Of a DNA stretch of 64,000 nt, positions 35,839-47,760 are shown in pieces; the first letter of the stretch is position 1; every line of letters begins with the position of its first letter. Source of the DNA: Lolium rigidum (taxonomy: Eukaryota > Streptophyta > Magnoliopsida > Poales > Poaceae); the NCBI RefSeq assembly GCF_022539505.1, contig NC_061512.1:153061962-153125961 (forward strand). Reading direction: 5' to 3'. The translations under genes were made by a program, and so were the position numbers. The notes below the pieces were generated by a model. It was not told the origin of the DNA. It did no database searches and saw only the letters and a program-made list of their open reading frames with translations.

Positions 35839-38800
35839 TCAATAGGTACAAGTGGAGGGCATTGGAGACTTGGCTACTTCATGAAGAAATAAGGGATCTT
35901 CATATATTATATTTTACCAAGCCAAGTCATAAGGATTATCATATATATCTTAAATCCAATGTTCCTCTTTGCGGTAACTTATACTCCAACTCTTCATATT
36001 TATTGTAAGTTACTTGCCCTTTTGCATGTTTGGTTTTGTACCAAATATGTGTTTGTATGTGTTGTGTCTTACTTGCCTATCTTGTGTATTCAAGTATGTT
36101 TGTTTGACTCATCATATACTTGTGTATTGTTTTGAGCCCAATGCATCTTGATGATATCTTTTTTGGCTCTCTTTGAGTGATTAGTGGAACATCCCATTTT
36201 GGGGGAGTGATATGCATTGTGCATCTCCCTTTCTTTAAAATGTGTGTATATGGGTACCACCACTTAGTATTGATATTGCAAGATTATCTAGTCACTATGT
36301 GGTGTGTCATACTCATGAGAAATTCAAATTCTAATGTCCACTAATCATCTCTAGTCGAATTTTTATTGCCTCTTGATTAGAAGAAATGCTTTATCACATT
36401 ATGGGGGAGTAATATGTTTTGTACATGTCACAAGCCTAGAAAATGTGAACATATGAGCTTATGCACTTAGAGTTGATGCTCTTAATTACTTTGTTCCTAG
36501 GTGGCATGTTTGCTCTAACAAGCTCCATTTCTATTAAAAAGCTTTTATTGCTCATATTATGGATTCTTGTTTGAGTAAGAAATTCTTGGTATGGTTTTCC
36601 TCAAATACATATCTCTATATCTTATTTGGGACACCGTTTGCTTCAAGTTATTATAATCATTGCCGTGCGTGATTGTTTGACTAGTTGAAGCTATCAAGAA
36701 TCTTCATCCGTGCATAGTGCTTAATTCTATATACTTATCCTATGCCTTTTATTGTGAAATTGATCCTTACTATCCTTGTTGATATACCACCGGAAGTTAA
36801 TTCCAATATTCTCATTGTCTTTGACAAATTGATAACCTTGTATGTGGTTGAAGTTATGGATCACCTTCACCTTGGGTTACTTCTTATTGCCTTATTTTAC
36901 TTCCAACAAATCTTTGTTGCTCCCATGTGTCTTCCTTGTCCCTTTGAAAAATATTTTGATAAATTCTCTTGATTCACATCAAGTGTTTGTTTTGGAAGAC
37001 AAACCTTTTCTTTACGGTACATTGTGCCATTGTGAAAAGTGTAGAGGGTTTGGTTTATTTGTTCGAACCTTGCTCTTTTGGGAGTTTTGCTATCTCATTC
37101 CTTCTTCTATGCTTTATTTGTTGAATGAGATAAATCATTGAGCATGTTTGCTTTATTTCATCCTTTATTCTCAATGGTTTCTTCTTAGTTCATTTGTTGA
37201 ACTTTGTTGAACAAATCTTTTGTGATTTGCGTCTTTGATATATTTTGGACAACAAATTTGTTTGGTCACATCTTTATGCCTTCTTCAATTCATTTGGTGT
37301 TTTGTCCAAAGTATATCTTTCTTGGATCTTTAAAGTCTTTATGTGTGCTTATATGTAATTTGTTTATATTTGTAGCATGTTTGCTTTCTTTGATCCATTA
37401 TATAGGTATACTCCATCAAATCCTAAATGGCTAAGATGTGCATGAAATTCAAATTTCATCTAAATATGCACATATTTATATGGAGTGTGTCCTATATATT
37501 GTGGTTAGTCTAACCATGTTGGACCCAATGAGTTTGGGGACCAAGATGTACTTGAATGTTGTTTTAGGTACATTGGAGATGCAATGGAGGCTTGTCTCAT
37601 CTATAAGGAAGGTGTTGTCACCATAAAATAATTGGAGTCAAGCTAGGATGATCGATGAAATCTTATCTACTACATCATGCCATTGCTATCTCGGTAACAA
37701 GTATCTTATTCATGCATTCTCATATAGCATCCAACCTCTTGTAGGTTGTATCTTGGCATGAAATTATTTATTTCGAAAATATTGCGGTTCTTGAAAAATC
37801 TTTTTTAAAGTAAAACTTCTTATTGAACATTTGAGTAATTTGAGAAGATGCATATGATAGGTTATATATATATCATATTTATGATTCACTTATCACAAAT
37901 ATGCCCTCTAGCAATTTATTGCATATCAATTCCTCAAAGAGCTCTTATGTGCAATATTGATGAAATTGCGAAATAAATCCGTATTTATGATACTTGTTGC
38001 CTTTCTCAAAACATTCCAACTAGCTTTACTTCCCTTATTGTTAGTTGTGATATTTTTGAGATTTTCTTGGTTGAAGTTCATTCATATACCACAAGTGAAA
38101 ATTGAAGCCATAGGCTATATATGCTTTTTAAGCAAATATCCTTTGGTATATTTTATGACTTCTTCTTGGATATCTTGTTTTATTTATTTTATTAACCTCT
38201 TATGTGTGCATGTTTCTTTATGGATCATCTTGTCCACTTTAGAAACTCATATACATGAGAGCGTTAATCCATCACCTTGGTATCTTTATTCTTTGCCAAC
38301 CATCTTCTTATCCTTTTGTTTTTTAAATGTTTGTTGGTAAAGAAGATTTATGAGTGCTTGGTTTATTTGTTTTTCTTCATGCACTCATATCTCGTAATTG
38401 TTGGACCCAAGTTATTCTTGATAAGCGTATTATTTTTATCTTAGTTGTGTTCTAAATGATATAGAGGGAGTGAGGATTCCATGTTTGTGCATATTGAATT
38501 CAAATGCAAACATTATAAATTGTGCATGAACCTTGGGGAGCTTTCTTATTTTATTTAGAGCACTTTATCTCTCTTATCATGATATCTTTGTTTGTCCAAT
38601 TGGATCTTTGATTGCTTGCTTTATTTGTGAAAACTTTCTCCATCATGTTATTCTTATGCAATCTTTGATCCTCAATATAGTATGACTTCCTTAAAGTATT
38701 CGTCATTGGATATGTGCACTTGATTTCACTCAAATTATGAGAAGTGCACACCTTGGGGAGGAACTCACATTATATTGGCTTTCTAAATTTTTCACCCATT

Positions 38801-39226
38801 TTGGCACTTGTTGCCAATGGGGGAGAAGTTTAGAGGGTTTAAGGGAACGGTTTTATACTTAAGTTTGGTTTGTGCTTAAGTGTTTTGCCTCTCATGCATT
38901 CCATATTTATATGTCTTGCATGGTTGTACATATATAGTGGAAACTATCCCAAAGGTTAATCTTGACAATGTATGCAATGAATTCATGTTCATCACACGTG
39001 CATACATTGTGGGGGAGTTTTCTCTATATATATTGGTTCTACTCACATCCCTTGCATTTGTTGTAGTTGTGTGAGTAGAGCCGGTTTTGATATGGGATAG
39101 TAGCTTTGTGTTACTTGACCATATCAAATACAACCTCCTGTATACAACTTATTCTCGGATAAGTTGTGTACTTGTTTCTAATATTCATTATATAAACCCT
39201 CTTATTGTGATTGTCATCAATTACCA
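35839..39226 (+). other. AT-rich internal region where pol would be expected; repeated polypurine-like motifs
   Basis: 3.4 kb with no ORF longer than about 130 codons and no recognisable domain. The motif TGGGGGAG or close variants occurs near 36200, 36402, 38534, 38754, 38818 and 39010, before the true tract at 39227. Multiplied polypurine tracts upstream of the 3' LTR are a described Sirevirus feature. Confidence 0.65.
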
Positions 39227-39237
39227 AAATGGGGGAG
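39227..39237 (+). other. Polypurine tract of the Sirevirus-like element
   Basis: AAATGGGGGAGA directly precedes the 3' LTR start TGTAAGAG. Confidence 0.8.
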
Positions 39238-39239
39238 AT

Positions 39240-41686
39240 TGTAAGAGTACATTGCCCCTATGTGTGGTTTTGGTAATTAATGACAACCCCTATGGACTAA
39301 TGTTTTCATTGAGTTTATATGAAGGAATATTCCATAGGTACTTCTTGTATTCCATGTGTTGGATTCGAGTATGGATGCCATGAAGATAAAGATACACCTT
39401 CTGTTTTGGCATAGATCATCGATTTGGAGATCTATATGTGATATGATTAAGAAGAAGAAATGAAGATGGAGTTCTTATGTGGAACTCAATATTAGCCATA
39501 CTCTATCTTATGTGATAAGCAATGGATGATCAAGATCTTGAGAGCTTGATTCCAAGTGAAGAATTCTTTATACACCTCAAGATAGTATGATAGAGTATGA
39601 GAAGATACAAGGTTGAGTCGGGCAAGTTCAAGATGAGAATCTCAAGTGGATCACATGCTTGAAGCTTGCCGTCCATTTGGTGATAATGGACATGTGAAGA
39701 TGTGCATCAATGGAGCTTTCCCATCATAGTGTATGGGGGAGCATTTGTGAGTCTTCACGAAGTAACTTTGATCAAGTGAGTCATTCCGGCTTGAGTGAAG
39801 CTTGAAGAGTTATCATCAAGATCAAGCGGGATGCGCAAGGCAAAGGTATGGCCTTGATAGGTTTTCCTTTTACCGGTCTCAAGGTGGTTGATGAGAGACC
39901 GGATTATAGGATAGATAGCCGCACTATTAAGAGGGGCTTTCGGTTGGGTAACTTGATCACATCGTCTTAGGGAGCTCAATCCTTTGCATACTTTGCATAT
40001 CCTTATTGCTTCTTGGTGTTTCTCGGTGTGAGGTTCTTGAGCTTGTTGCTAGCTTTACAACAAGCCCAAGTTCATCGAAAACGGAGTTCGCATGCGTTTT
40101 CGAGGTTGGGTGATTTTACCGGTTATTCATGATATAAGGTTCTACCTTTTATATTCATGATAAAATCCCCTCCTACAGTTTATTGAGTTTTCACTTTCTA
40201 TTGGATAGCATTTGTTGTTATCTTCCAAACAAAATTGGTTTCATTCGAATCGGAGTTCGGGAGCATTAGTTATTAAAGAAAAAGAAAAAAGGAGAAAAGA
40301 ATAAAAAGAAAAGAAAAAAAAGGGAAGGGCGGCCGGCCGACCGACCGGCCTACCGGCCCACCCGGCCGAAACCAGCCCGGGCGCTCGTGCTGACCGGGCG
40401 GCATACTGAGGCGCCCCCGACCTGGTCCGGCCCAGGAGCCGGCCGCCGACCGGCCCACCCGGCGCCACCCCCGGCCCAACCGGACGCACCGCCGGCCCAG
40501 CCTCTCCTCTCCCTGGCGCGCGGCTCACTCGCCGGCTCGCCCCCGCGCGGCCGTTTTCCTCTCTCCGCGCGCCTGCTGCCCCGCCCGGTTGGTGGGCCGG
40601 CCCGACCGGACCCCCGGCCGGCCTCCTCAGCCCAGCATCCGGTCAGCCGGCTGGGCCGCCGGCCTGGGACGTTTTTCTGCCCGTTTTTACTGCGCGTTTT
40701 TCTGTCTTTTTTCCCCAACGGGTATATTTGCTCCCTAGCTATAAATAGCCTTTTCTTCCACCTTGAGCTGACTAGTTCTTCTATTCTCTCACCTCCATTG
40801 TTGCCTTTGAAGAACTTGCTCTCTCTCTTGTCTCCCCCATGATTCTTGCTCATCCTTGAGGGATCTAAGAGAGGAGCTCTAGATCTACACTTCCACCAAT
40901 CAATTTCTCCTCTAAGCGAGGGGAACTCTTGGGATCTAGATCTTGGAGTCTTTTGTTGACTTTCCCCAGTGTTCTTCCTCCCCAATCTCATCTTAGTATT
41001 TGTTGCTTGGGTGGGATTTGAGAGTGAAGGATTTGAACACCTCTAGTGTTCTTGCTTTGCATCATTGCATAGTGTTGAGCTCTCCACCACGATTAGTTCG
41101 AGTGAGAGACCATGAGCTTGTTACTCTTAGAGGGAAATCTCCTAGTTGGCTTGGCGGTTGGTGCTCCGGTGATCTCTTCAAGAAGATTGTGAAGAGGCCC
41201 GGGCTTCTCCTTCGTGGAGCTTGTGAAGTGGTTGTGGAGCTTGCCATCTCCGGAGCGGAGGAAAAGCTAACCATAAGGAAAGGGCCATTATCCTTCGTGG
41301 GTGTGTTTCGGAGAATAGGGTGAGCCTTCGTGGCGCGGGGAATCCTTCGTGGGACCTCCACTCCTCCAAACGTGACGTACCTTCTTGCAAAGGAAGGGAT
41401 CACGGGAATACATCCTCGTTTCCGCGTGCCTCGGTTATTTCTATACCCGAGCTCTTTTCCTTGTGATAGCCATCGTGCTTGAAGTACATATATCTTGCTA
41501 TCACTTGTGCTCTTGTGCCTATCTTGCTTAGCTCTAGTTGCTATTGTTACACTTAGTTGAGCTTAGCATATTTAGGGTTTGTACTTGTAAACTAAACGAT
41601 AGTTTAATTCCGCATTCTTATAAGAAAAATCTGTAAGAGTTTTTAATTGCCTATTCACCCCCTCTAGGCGACATCTCGATCTTTCA
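39240..41686 (+). repeat. 3' LTR of the Sirevirus-like element (2.45 kb)
   Basis: It begins TGTAAGAGTACATTGCC and ends ATCTTTCA. A purine-rich A/G tract (40275-40325) is followed by a very GC-rich segment (40327-40680) made of GGCCGGCC-like words, which gives spurious Pro/Arg/Gly-rich open frames on both strands. Confidence 0.85.
40740..40747 (+). promoter_or_regulatory. TATA box of the Sirevirus-like 3' LTR
   Basis: TATAAATA in CTATAAATAGCC, 1.5 kb into the LTR and just after the GC-rich segment. This is the normal place for the U3 core promoter. Confidence 0.65.
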
Positions 41687-42429
41687 GATCTCGATGTAGA
41701 GTAAGAGGACAATCTGCATTTCTGGTCAATCTTCACCGAACAATGTTGGTGAAAAGAAAGAGGACAATCTTCAATGCCAATCTTGGTGTAGATTTTTTTT
41801 TAAGGCACACACTAATACACACACATGATGGCATAATGTCATGGTGTAGAGTAAGAGGATATATAATATGGCCAATGCAGGAGTAGAAAAAAGGGTGAAA
41901 AGTAATTTGGGAATTTATTTGTGATCAGGGTGAGACAGGTCACATGTCAGGGAGATGACCCAAATGGGTGGCGCAACGGTATCAAAGATTGCATTGATAT
42001 CTTGAATAAAACGACATGCATCAAGCCAATCTAAACAAAAGTAAGATGCCTTTGAACATGGTAATTTAATCTGTCTTCGCTCGTTAGTGAAGGCAACGTA
42101 AATCAAAGTATGATTTCTTTAAAATTCAATAATGCAATGAGCTTAAGATAGAGTCAGACGTTTATTAAAGAGGTGGAAACAAACAAAACAATAACTTGTC
42201 ATCTTATAAGGAAGAACATTATAGGAAGCAAGAAGTTGATGTCAGTGTTTGTGGTGACATAGATTCTACAACATTAACGACACCTAATTATGGAGTAAAA
42301 TAAAACTTGATGTTTTGGATTTCGTAGCAATGCACAACCGTGCACTATGCTAGATGACATAACACAAAGACATAATAATATGTATGATGAAAAAATAATT
42401 TATGTAACCGTAGCAACGCACGAGCATTC
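41687..42429. other. Intergenic sequence, possible Helitron-like end
   Basis: No gene seen. GTAGAGTAAGAGGA is repeated at about 41695 and 41846. Near 42410 the text CGTAGCAACGCACGAGCATTC runs into CAACTAGT, which resembles grass Helitron 3' ends (a GC hairpin followed by CTAGT). The matching 5' end was not found, so this is only a suggestion. Confidence 0.3.
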
Positions 42430-42992
42430 AACTAGTACAAGACAATATCTGAGTTCCTTCCTCTATGGAACAAGATTCAAACCACCCATCATGGATGGCT
42501 GAAACTAAATTGTGATGGGGTTCTGGACATGATTGCTGAAAGAGCAGGAGTGGTTGCGCGAGACCATACGGGTGCGTATTTGGTCGCTAAACGCCGAAGA
42601 TATGAGCATATCACTGATCCGACTACATCGGAATTGTTAGCATGCCGTGATGTTGCCATGCTTGCTAAGGAGACATGATGGATGCACATTGTGGTGGAGA
42701 CGGATTGCCAGCTGCTGGTCACAGTGTGGGAGAAGAATGAGGGGCACATGCTAGCCTCTAATTAGGTCTTAAGGGAGATTAAAGCTACTGTCTCCAATTT
42801 CCAGGGTTTTAGGTTCTCTTTTTCTAGGAGAGAGGCTAATAAAGCGGCACATGATGTGCTCGCGCTGCTCTTTATGTTATTTCTTTAGTTGTTAATTATG
42901 AACAAATCCCTGGATTTCGGGTTGAGCCTATTCAATTAGATACTTTATCGTTGATGCAATAAAAGCCTGAGCAGCGAATGTTCAAAAAAAAA
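42430..42992 (+). pseudogene. LINE-type 3' fragment with an RNase H-like domain
   Basis: A frame from about 42480 reads WLKLNCDGVLD, then ARDHTGAYLVAKRRRY, ELLACRDVAMLAKE, VVETDCQLLV and FSRREANKAAH. That is the RVT_3-type RNase H domain at the C-terminus of plant non-LTR retrotransposons and related host copies. In-frame stops (near 42676 and 42764) and a terminal A-run at 42984-42992 show a decayed, 5'-truncated insertion. Confidence 0.7.
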
Positions 42993-43709
42993 CCACCTAT
43001 CTCTCTGGGCACTCCGAAGACACAATTATTTGGAAGCATACAAGTGATGGAAGATACGCCGCCGCCTCGGCCTATTTTGAGACAATTTGAGGCGCGTACT
43101 AACTCCTTCATGAAGCCGGTGGTTCGGGATAATTGTGCACCTCCAAAGTGCAAGTTCTTCGCTTGATTGATCCTACAAGATCGTGTATGGACGGTGGATA
43201 GGCTTACGCGTCGAGGTTGGCCAAATTGTGGTATTTGCCAAATTTGAAAGTGTGAGCCGGTGACCACATCACACATCATGTTCAAATATTGGTATTCTAT
43301 CCGAGTTTGGAAGGGCATCAAGAAATGGCTCGACCTACTTTATATGGACATCTCTCATTGGAGTTTTTTTTTTTTTGCTTCGGTCAAGGAGTGGTGGCGC
43401 TCGCTTGCGGGGGTGGGGGCAGAGGCGGGAGGGTCTCTCTACTTTGCTTTTGCTCGTGGATTGGGATATTTGGAATGAGCGGAATGTCTGGGTCTTCAAC
43501 AACTTCGCTTTCGATGCACACGATCGTCCTTGCAACAATCAAGCGCAATGCCTCTCTTTGGGCGATCGCATGAGCTAAGCGTTTGAGTGCTAGTATGTCA
43601 CGAGAGTAGGCTTATGTATCCTAAGCTTCTTGGCTAGTTTGTAACCTTAAAATCAAGTTCTTCTTAATCAATGAAAATATGCAATTTTGTGCCTTTGTTT
43701 AAAAAAAAA
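42993..43709 (+). pseudogene. Second LINE 3' fragment with a zf-RVT domain
   Basis: From about 43130 the text reads APPKCKFFAW, DRVWTVDRLTRRGWPNCGIC and later HIMFKYW, the reverse-transcriptase zinc-binding domain. DIWNERNVWVF follows near 43465, a common LINE C-terminal motif. The frame changes several times. It ends with AATGAAAATATGCAATTTTG and an A-run at 43701-43709, a typical plant LINE tail. It lies directly after the first fragment's tail. Confidence 0.7.
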
Positions 43710-45120
43710 GTGATATAAGCAGGTCAAGTTGGTAGCTTAGCTAGCACCATAGCAACAACTAATGCCCACAGGGTTAGGATTTGAATAATAAAAGGGCAAT
43801 ACGTGAGGATGGAAAATGAGAGAACATTTTGTTACCAAGCTTGTCACTGGAACAATTAGAGGTAATTAGAAGAAACAAAGAAAAAAGTCCCCCAGTGAAA
43901 ACTTTGTTCATGAAAGAGAGAACCCGGAAAATGATAAGATGGAGGAAAATGCTGGTGATGAAATTTTAAACAGGCTGAAACTCTAGAAGAGTAAAATGCC
44001 AAGCACGCAACTAGATTTGCACTAGAAGAAAAAAGAGTGCCATGAAACTAATGAAGGTAAAAAGAAACTAGAGTTGGAAGTGAAAATGCAGCAAGATTTA
44101 TTATAATAGGCACTTAAGCAGGTGAGTAGATTGGGTCTCAGATTAGAGAGAACATGAAGGAAGATGTAGAAGTTGAGGGAGATATATGAGTGGAAAATGA
44201 TGAAGTGTGGGTCGATTAAAATAACAATAAAAAAAGTGTTAGTCTTTCATGATAAAAATGGAAGAATAATTTGGAAAACAATAGGGACAAAGATGCAAAA
44301 GAGTGCATTGTACACGTGGATTGCACCGCTTCCGTCTGTCTGTCGATTCCATGTCATATTCTGACACCGATATGGGGCCTCTTTGATTCAAACTTAAATC
44401 AAAGTGAAAAAAAATCCTCCATTCCTTTGAATCAAATGGGTGGATAGTGCGGTCAAAGAAAAGTTTTCTATTCCTGTTCTTTTCCTTCACAAAGGAATTG
44501 TACAATCGGGTCAAACCTTTATTTACATTTCGACGCGTAAAGGACAAGGCAAAATGCCATAAGTCGCATAATATCTCAACTTAAATCCTGGTTTGATTAT
44601 GGGTTTTAAGAGTTTCCTTATTGTTTCCTATTTTTGCAAATCTGACTTCCTATGTTGCAATGTGATTCAAACATCTACTTTCACAAAGTTCATGTCTTTT
44701 AATCCTATTTCTTGCACATGTAATCATATCCTGTTTCTATGCTTTTGCTATTTCTATATTTTCAGAATCATACGAATCCTCGGTACCAATACACTGCATA
44801 TCCCATGTGAAAATTTTATATGGATCAAGTATATGCAATTTTGCGTATGTGAAATAGCATTGCACATAGTATAAGATTACTTCATCCGTAGTACCCCATT
44901 TCAGACGAGATTATCAGTGCCCCTGGTTAAAATGGCAAAAGAAAAGAAAAAGGAAAAAGAGACGAGAAGCCCATGGGGGGTGCGAGGCACACGTGTCCCG
45001 TCCTCCAGCCGCGCAAATCCGGTCCGCCATTACTGCAACCTCCAGTACCGACGGTGGCGCCCAACCATGTGAAGACGACGACGCCATTGAACGCCGGGAC
45101 GGAAGAGAGTGCCGGGAACG
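43710..45120. other. Intergenic sequence upstream of the SDR gene
   Basis: AT-rich, no coding features. 44371-44560 (GGGGCCTCTTTGATTCAAAC and later CCTTTGAATCAAATG) has words typical of gene-proximal MITEs, but I could not pair both ends. No clear TATA box was found before the start codon at 45121. Confidence 0.4.
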
Positions 45121-46577
45121 ATGCGCGGGAGCACGCTCAGAGCGGCGATGTCGACGGTGGTCAGGGCCTTCTCGTCCTCCCCCGCGGCCCCCGGCGGCGG
45201 CGGCGGCGGCGTCTCCATGGTGCAGGGCGCGTCGCGGGGCATCGGGCTCGAGTTCGTGAGTACACAAACCCAATCCCGCCTTCTCCTTCCCGCATTCTGT
45301 CAGCGCGTCGCAATCCTTGGAATTTCCGATTCGCTGATCGATCCCGTCTCACGCCTCTCGATTTCTGCCCGCAGGTGAGGCAGCTGCTGCGGAGGAGCGA
45401 CCAGGTCCGCGTCGTGGCGACGTGCCGCGCCCCGGACTCCGCGGCCGAGCTCCAGGAGCTGAGGCGGGAGCACGCGCGGCGCCTCACCGTGCTGCCGCTG
45501 GACGTCACCGACGAGAGCACCATAGAGGTAATGTTATGGATGATAGATTATCGCCCCTCCCCTTTCCCCGCACAATTCCGCAAGCTGATGCAGTGAATAC
45601 TACTGTTGTTTCATGGCAGGCTGCGGCGGCCGCAGTCGGGGAGACCCACGGATCTCTGGACCTGCTGATCAATGCCGCCGGCATCCTTTCCATCCCAAAT
45701 GTCATACAGCCAGGTCTGTTCTTCACACAGCCATCGAGAACCGTCTGTTTTTACACTGGGACACTGCTTTCCAGATTGCATTCCGTTGGTGATGGGCTTA
45801 TGGCCTTATGATGGTTTGACTGAAATAAGGGTTGCTCTCATCTCATGTTGCAGAGACCTCACTGAGCAAAGTTCGGAAGTCGTCCCTGCTACTGGCGTAT
45901 GAAGTCAATGCTGTTGGACCTATTCTAGTCATCAAGGTAGAGATCACCATTTCGTTTCTGCTCCCAATTGTGTCCGCATTCCTCTAGACCACGTGGCGTG
46001 CTTACTCCAGTGTCTGAATTGATCGTTAACTGTCCTCTGATGTCTGAATTGTTCTTCTTCTCAGCACATGCGCCCGTTCCTTAAGATTGGCGCCAGCTTG
46101 GAAACAGGGAAAGGTTTCTCGTTGGTTGCAAATATGAGTGCCAGGGTTGGCTCGGTAGGAGATAATGCTCTGGGAGGCTGGCATTCCTACAGAGCTTCTA
46201 AAACAGCACTGAATCAATGTATGTGAACAGTAAGATGCATGTTCACATTCACTCTCCACTAGCTTGTTATCCATACAAATCCTCTTATCCGTACCCTTTT
46301 TTGTCTTAGGTTTCTAAAATGCATGTATTGGTCACGTTTTGCAGTGACAAAGACTGCATCAGTCGAATTGGGCAAGAAGGACAACATTGCTTGCATTTTG
46401 CTACATCCAGGAACAGTTGACACCGACCTCTCACGGCCATTCCAAAGAAATGTGGCAAAGGATAAGCTCTTCACGAGGGAGTTCTCTGTACAAAAGCTCC
46501 TGTCCATCATCGACAATGCCAAGAAGACTGACAACGGGAAGTTCTTCGCTTGGGATGGTCAAGAGATCCCATGGTGA
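45121..46577 (+). CDS. Short-chain dehydrogenase/reductase, six exons, 283 residues
   Basis: Classical SDR enzymes reduce or oxidise carbonyl/alcohol groups using NAD(P)(H); the substrate is not predictable here. Exons are 45121-45255, 45375-45527, 45620-45713, 45854-45936, 46065-46218 and 46345-46577. All introns are GT-AG and all junctions keep the frame. The Rossmann glycine motif is GASRGIG (residues 36-42), NAAG is at 114-117, and the active-site S185 (or S180) with Y197 and K201 (SYRASK) is complete. LLHPGTVDTDLS follows the catalytic helix. The closest known type is the plant C-factor-like SDR group. The first 24 residues (MRGSTLRAAM...RAFSSS) are basic and Ser-rich and could be a mitochondrial or plastid presequence. 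An alternative ATG is at residue 10. It appears intact and is the best single-copy gene in the window. Confidence 0.9.
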
Positions 46578-47637
46578 CCACTGTTTTCAGTCAGTGACCA
46601 TTCGACCACCTCCACCCCTGCTGCTTTTCTGTTCCTATTTTTAACATTCTTCTTTTATCTTCGGAGCTGTTTGTGTTTCTTTTAGCCTTAAATTCTGTGA
46701 TATGGAAAACATGGAAGTAGTTCCCTTTCCTGGAGTATTATATATACATATATGCAATTTTCTGCTAAATACAATCAAACTTGTTTCCTAGAATATCTGT
46801 AAGCACCTGCTAAGCGCTGGTGCATACTGAAGCATTGATACTACAAAATTGAAACCTCATTGACCCTACATAGCAAAAGACAAACAGTTGTGTTGTGCTC
46901 AGCACGTTTCCAATCACCTCATTTTATTATTTTACATGCCCCTTTGACTGTAAAATAATCGACAAAACTTCTTTGCCACATATTGGTGCTCCCCACCTCA
47001 CTGGGCTACGTCACTGGTCAGCTAATCCCGTACACTGTGCTCATTGGAACCTCCCCACTGTCCGGCGCTACTTATTCACACATGGCTGTCCTTGTTGGGC
47101 CTCTACTCAGGCGGCGACGTGGCCTACCTTGGGATGTTCACTTGTGAAATCTGAACTAATCCGATACTCTGAATAGGTAAGCTCTGATTCCACATCCCCA
47201 TCATCTATTTTACAGTTCAAGTACTTGACAGCGGGCATGGTAGTTGTAGTTTGTGTGGCCTTGTGGTATGGATTTGTGGAATGGCAAATTATTTTTTTAA
47301 TGCTGTTTTGCATAGTTATTGTAGGAATTGAAAAGTTTTTGAAGCCTGAACTGACTACTGAATCTGTAATGTTATGATTTATCGAATTAAAATTATAACT
47401 GCACAAAGGAGTCTCATTACTTTTTTTTTTTGCAGGGAAAAGAGTCTCGTTACTTGGTATTGTAGTCATACAGACATACTCTCCTATGTGGTCACCCCGG
47501 TGAACAATTTCACAGATGCACCGCTAATTGCAAACAAACTACATGCAATGCAAGTCTTGAAATTTGCAACGTGCTTGCAGTTGTGCAATACTGGAAAAAG
47601 TGAATAGCCTAGAAACACATCAATTATTATCTACTTA
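46578..47637. other. SDR 3' flank and intergenic sequence
   Basis: A likely 3' UTR up to about 46800 with AT-rich text, then no supported gene. Short open frames at 46895-47176 and 47374-47607 have no family resemblance. Confidence 0.5.
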
Positions 47638-47760
47638 TAAGAGTACTTGCACCGGTAACTCCAGGCCACCTGTGTTCCCTTGTAGCATCTCGACAACTCT
47701 TCTCATAGTTGGTCGATTACTGGCACTTAACTCCATTGCTCTCTGAAGAACTGTAACAAT
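47638..47760 (-). pseudogene. C-terminal tail of a receptor-like kinase (LRK10L/WAK type)
   Basis: On the minus strand the text ALQ/LQRAMELSAS, NRPTMRRVVEMLQG and then a hydrophobic tail ending LL-stop (TAA at 47638-47640) is the last kinase subdomain: RPTM...VVEML is the conserved end of LRK10L and WAK kinases. An upstream TTTCAG at about 47788 could be an acceptor site. The rest of the kinase domain is not visible between here and 48640. It is probably the remains of the same gene as 48640-49467. Confidence 0.5.

Larger units (their letters stand above)
33173..41686 (+). mobile_element. Sirevirus-like (Ty1/copia) element without pol
   Basis: The 3' LTR (39240-41686) and a remnant of the 5' LTR (33173-33568) share the end ACATCTCGATCTTTCA. 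A tRNA-Met primer site, a Gag with two CCHC knuckles, a 3.4-kb non-coding stretch with repeated GGGGGAG motifs, and a polypurine tract before TGTAAGAGTAC fit the Maximus/SIRE lineage. No protease, integrase, RT or RNase H motif is visible, so it is non-autonomous or internally deleted. Confidence 0.8.

Noticed and set aside
36742..38340. Hydrophobic open frames suggesting an env-like protein
   Set aside because: T-rich DNA makes short Leu/Phe-rich frames by chance; none is longer than about 130 codons or has a consistent start.
40241..40991. Up to 213-codon open frames on both strands
   Set aside because: Low-complexity GGCCGGCC-type DNA of the Sirevirus LTR; no conserved protein.
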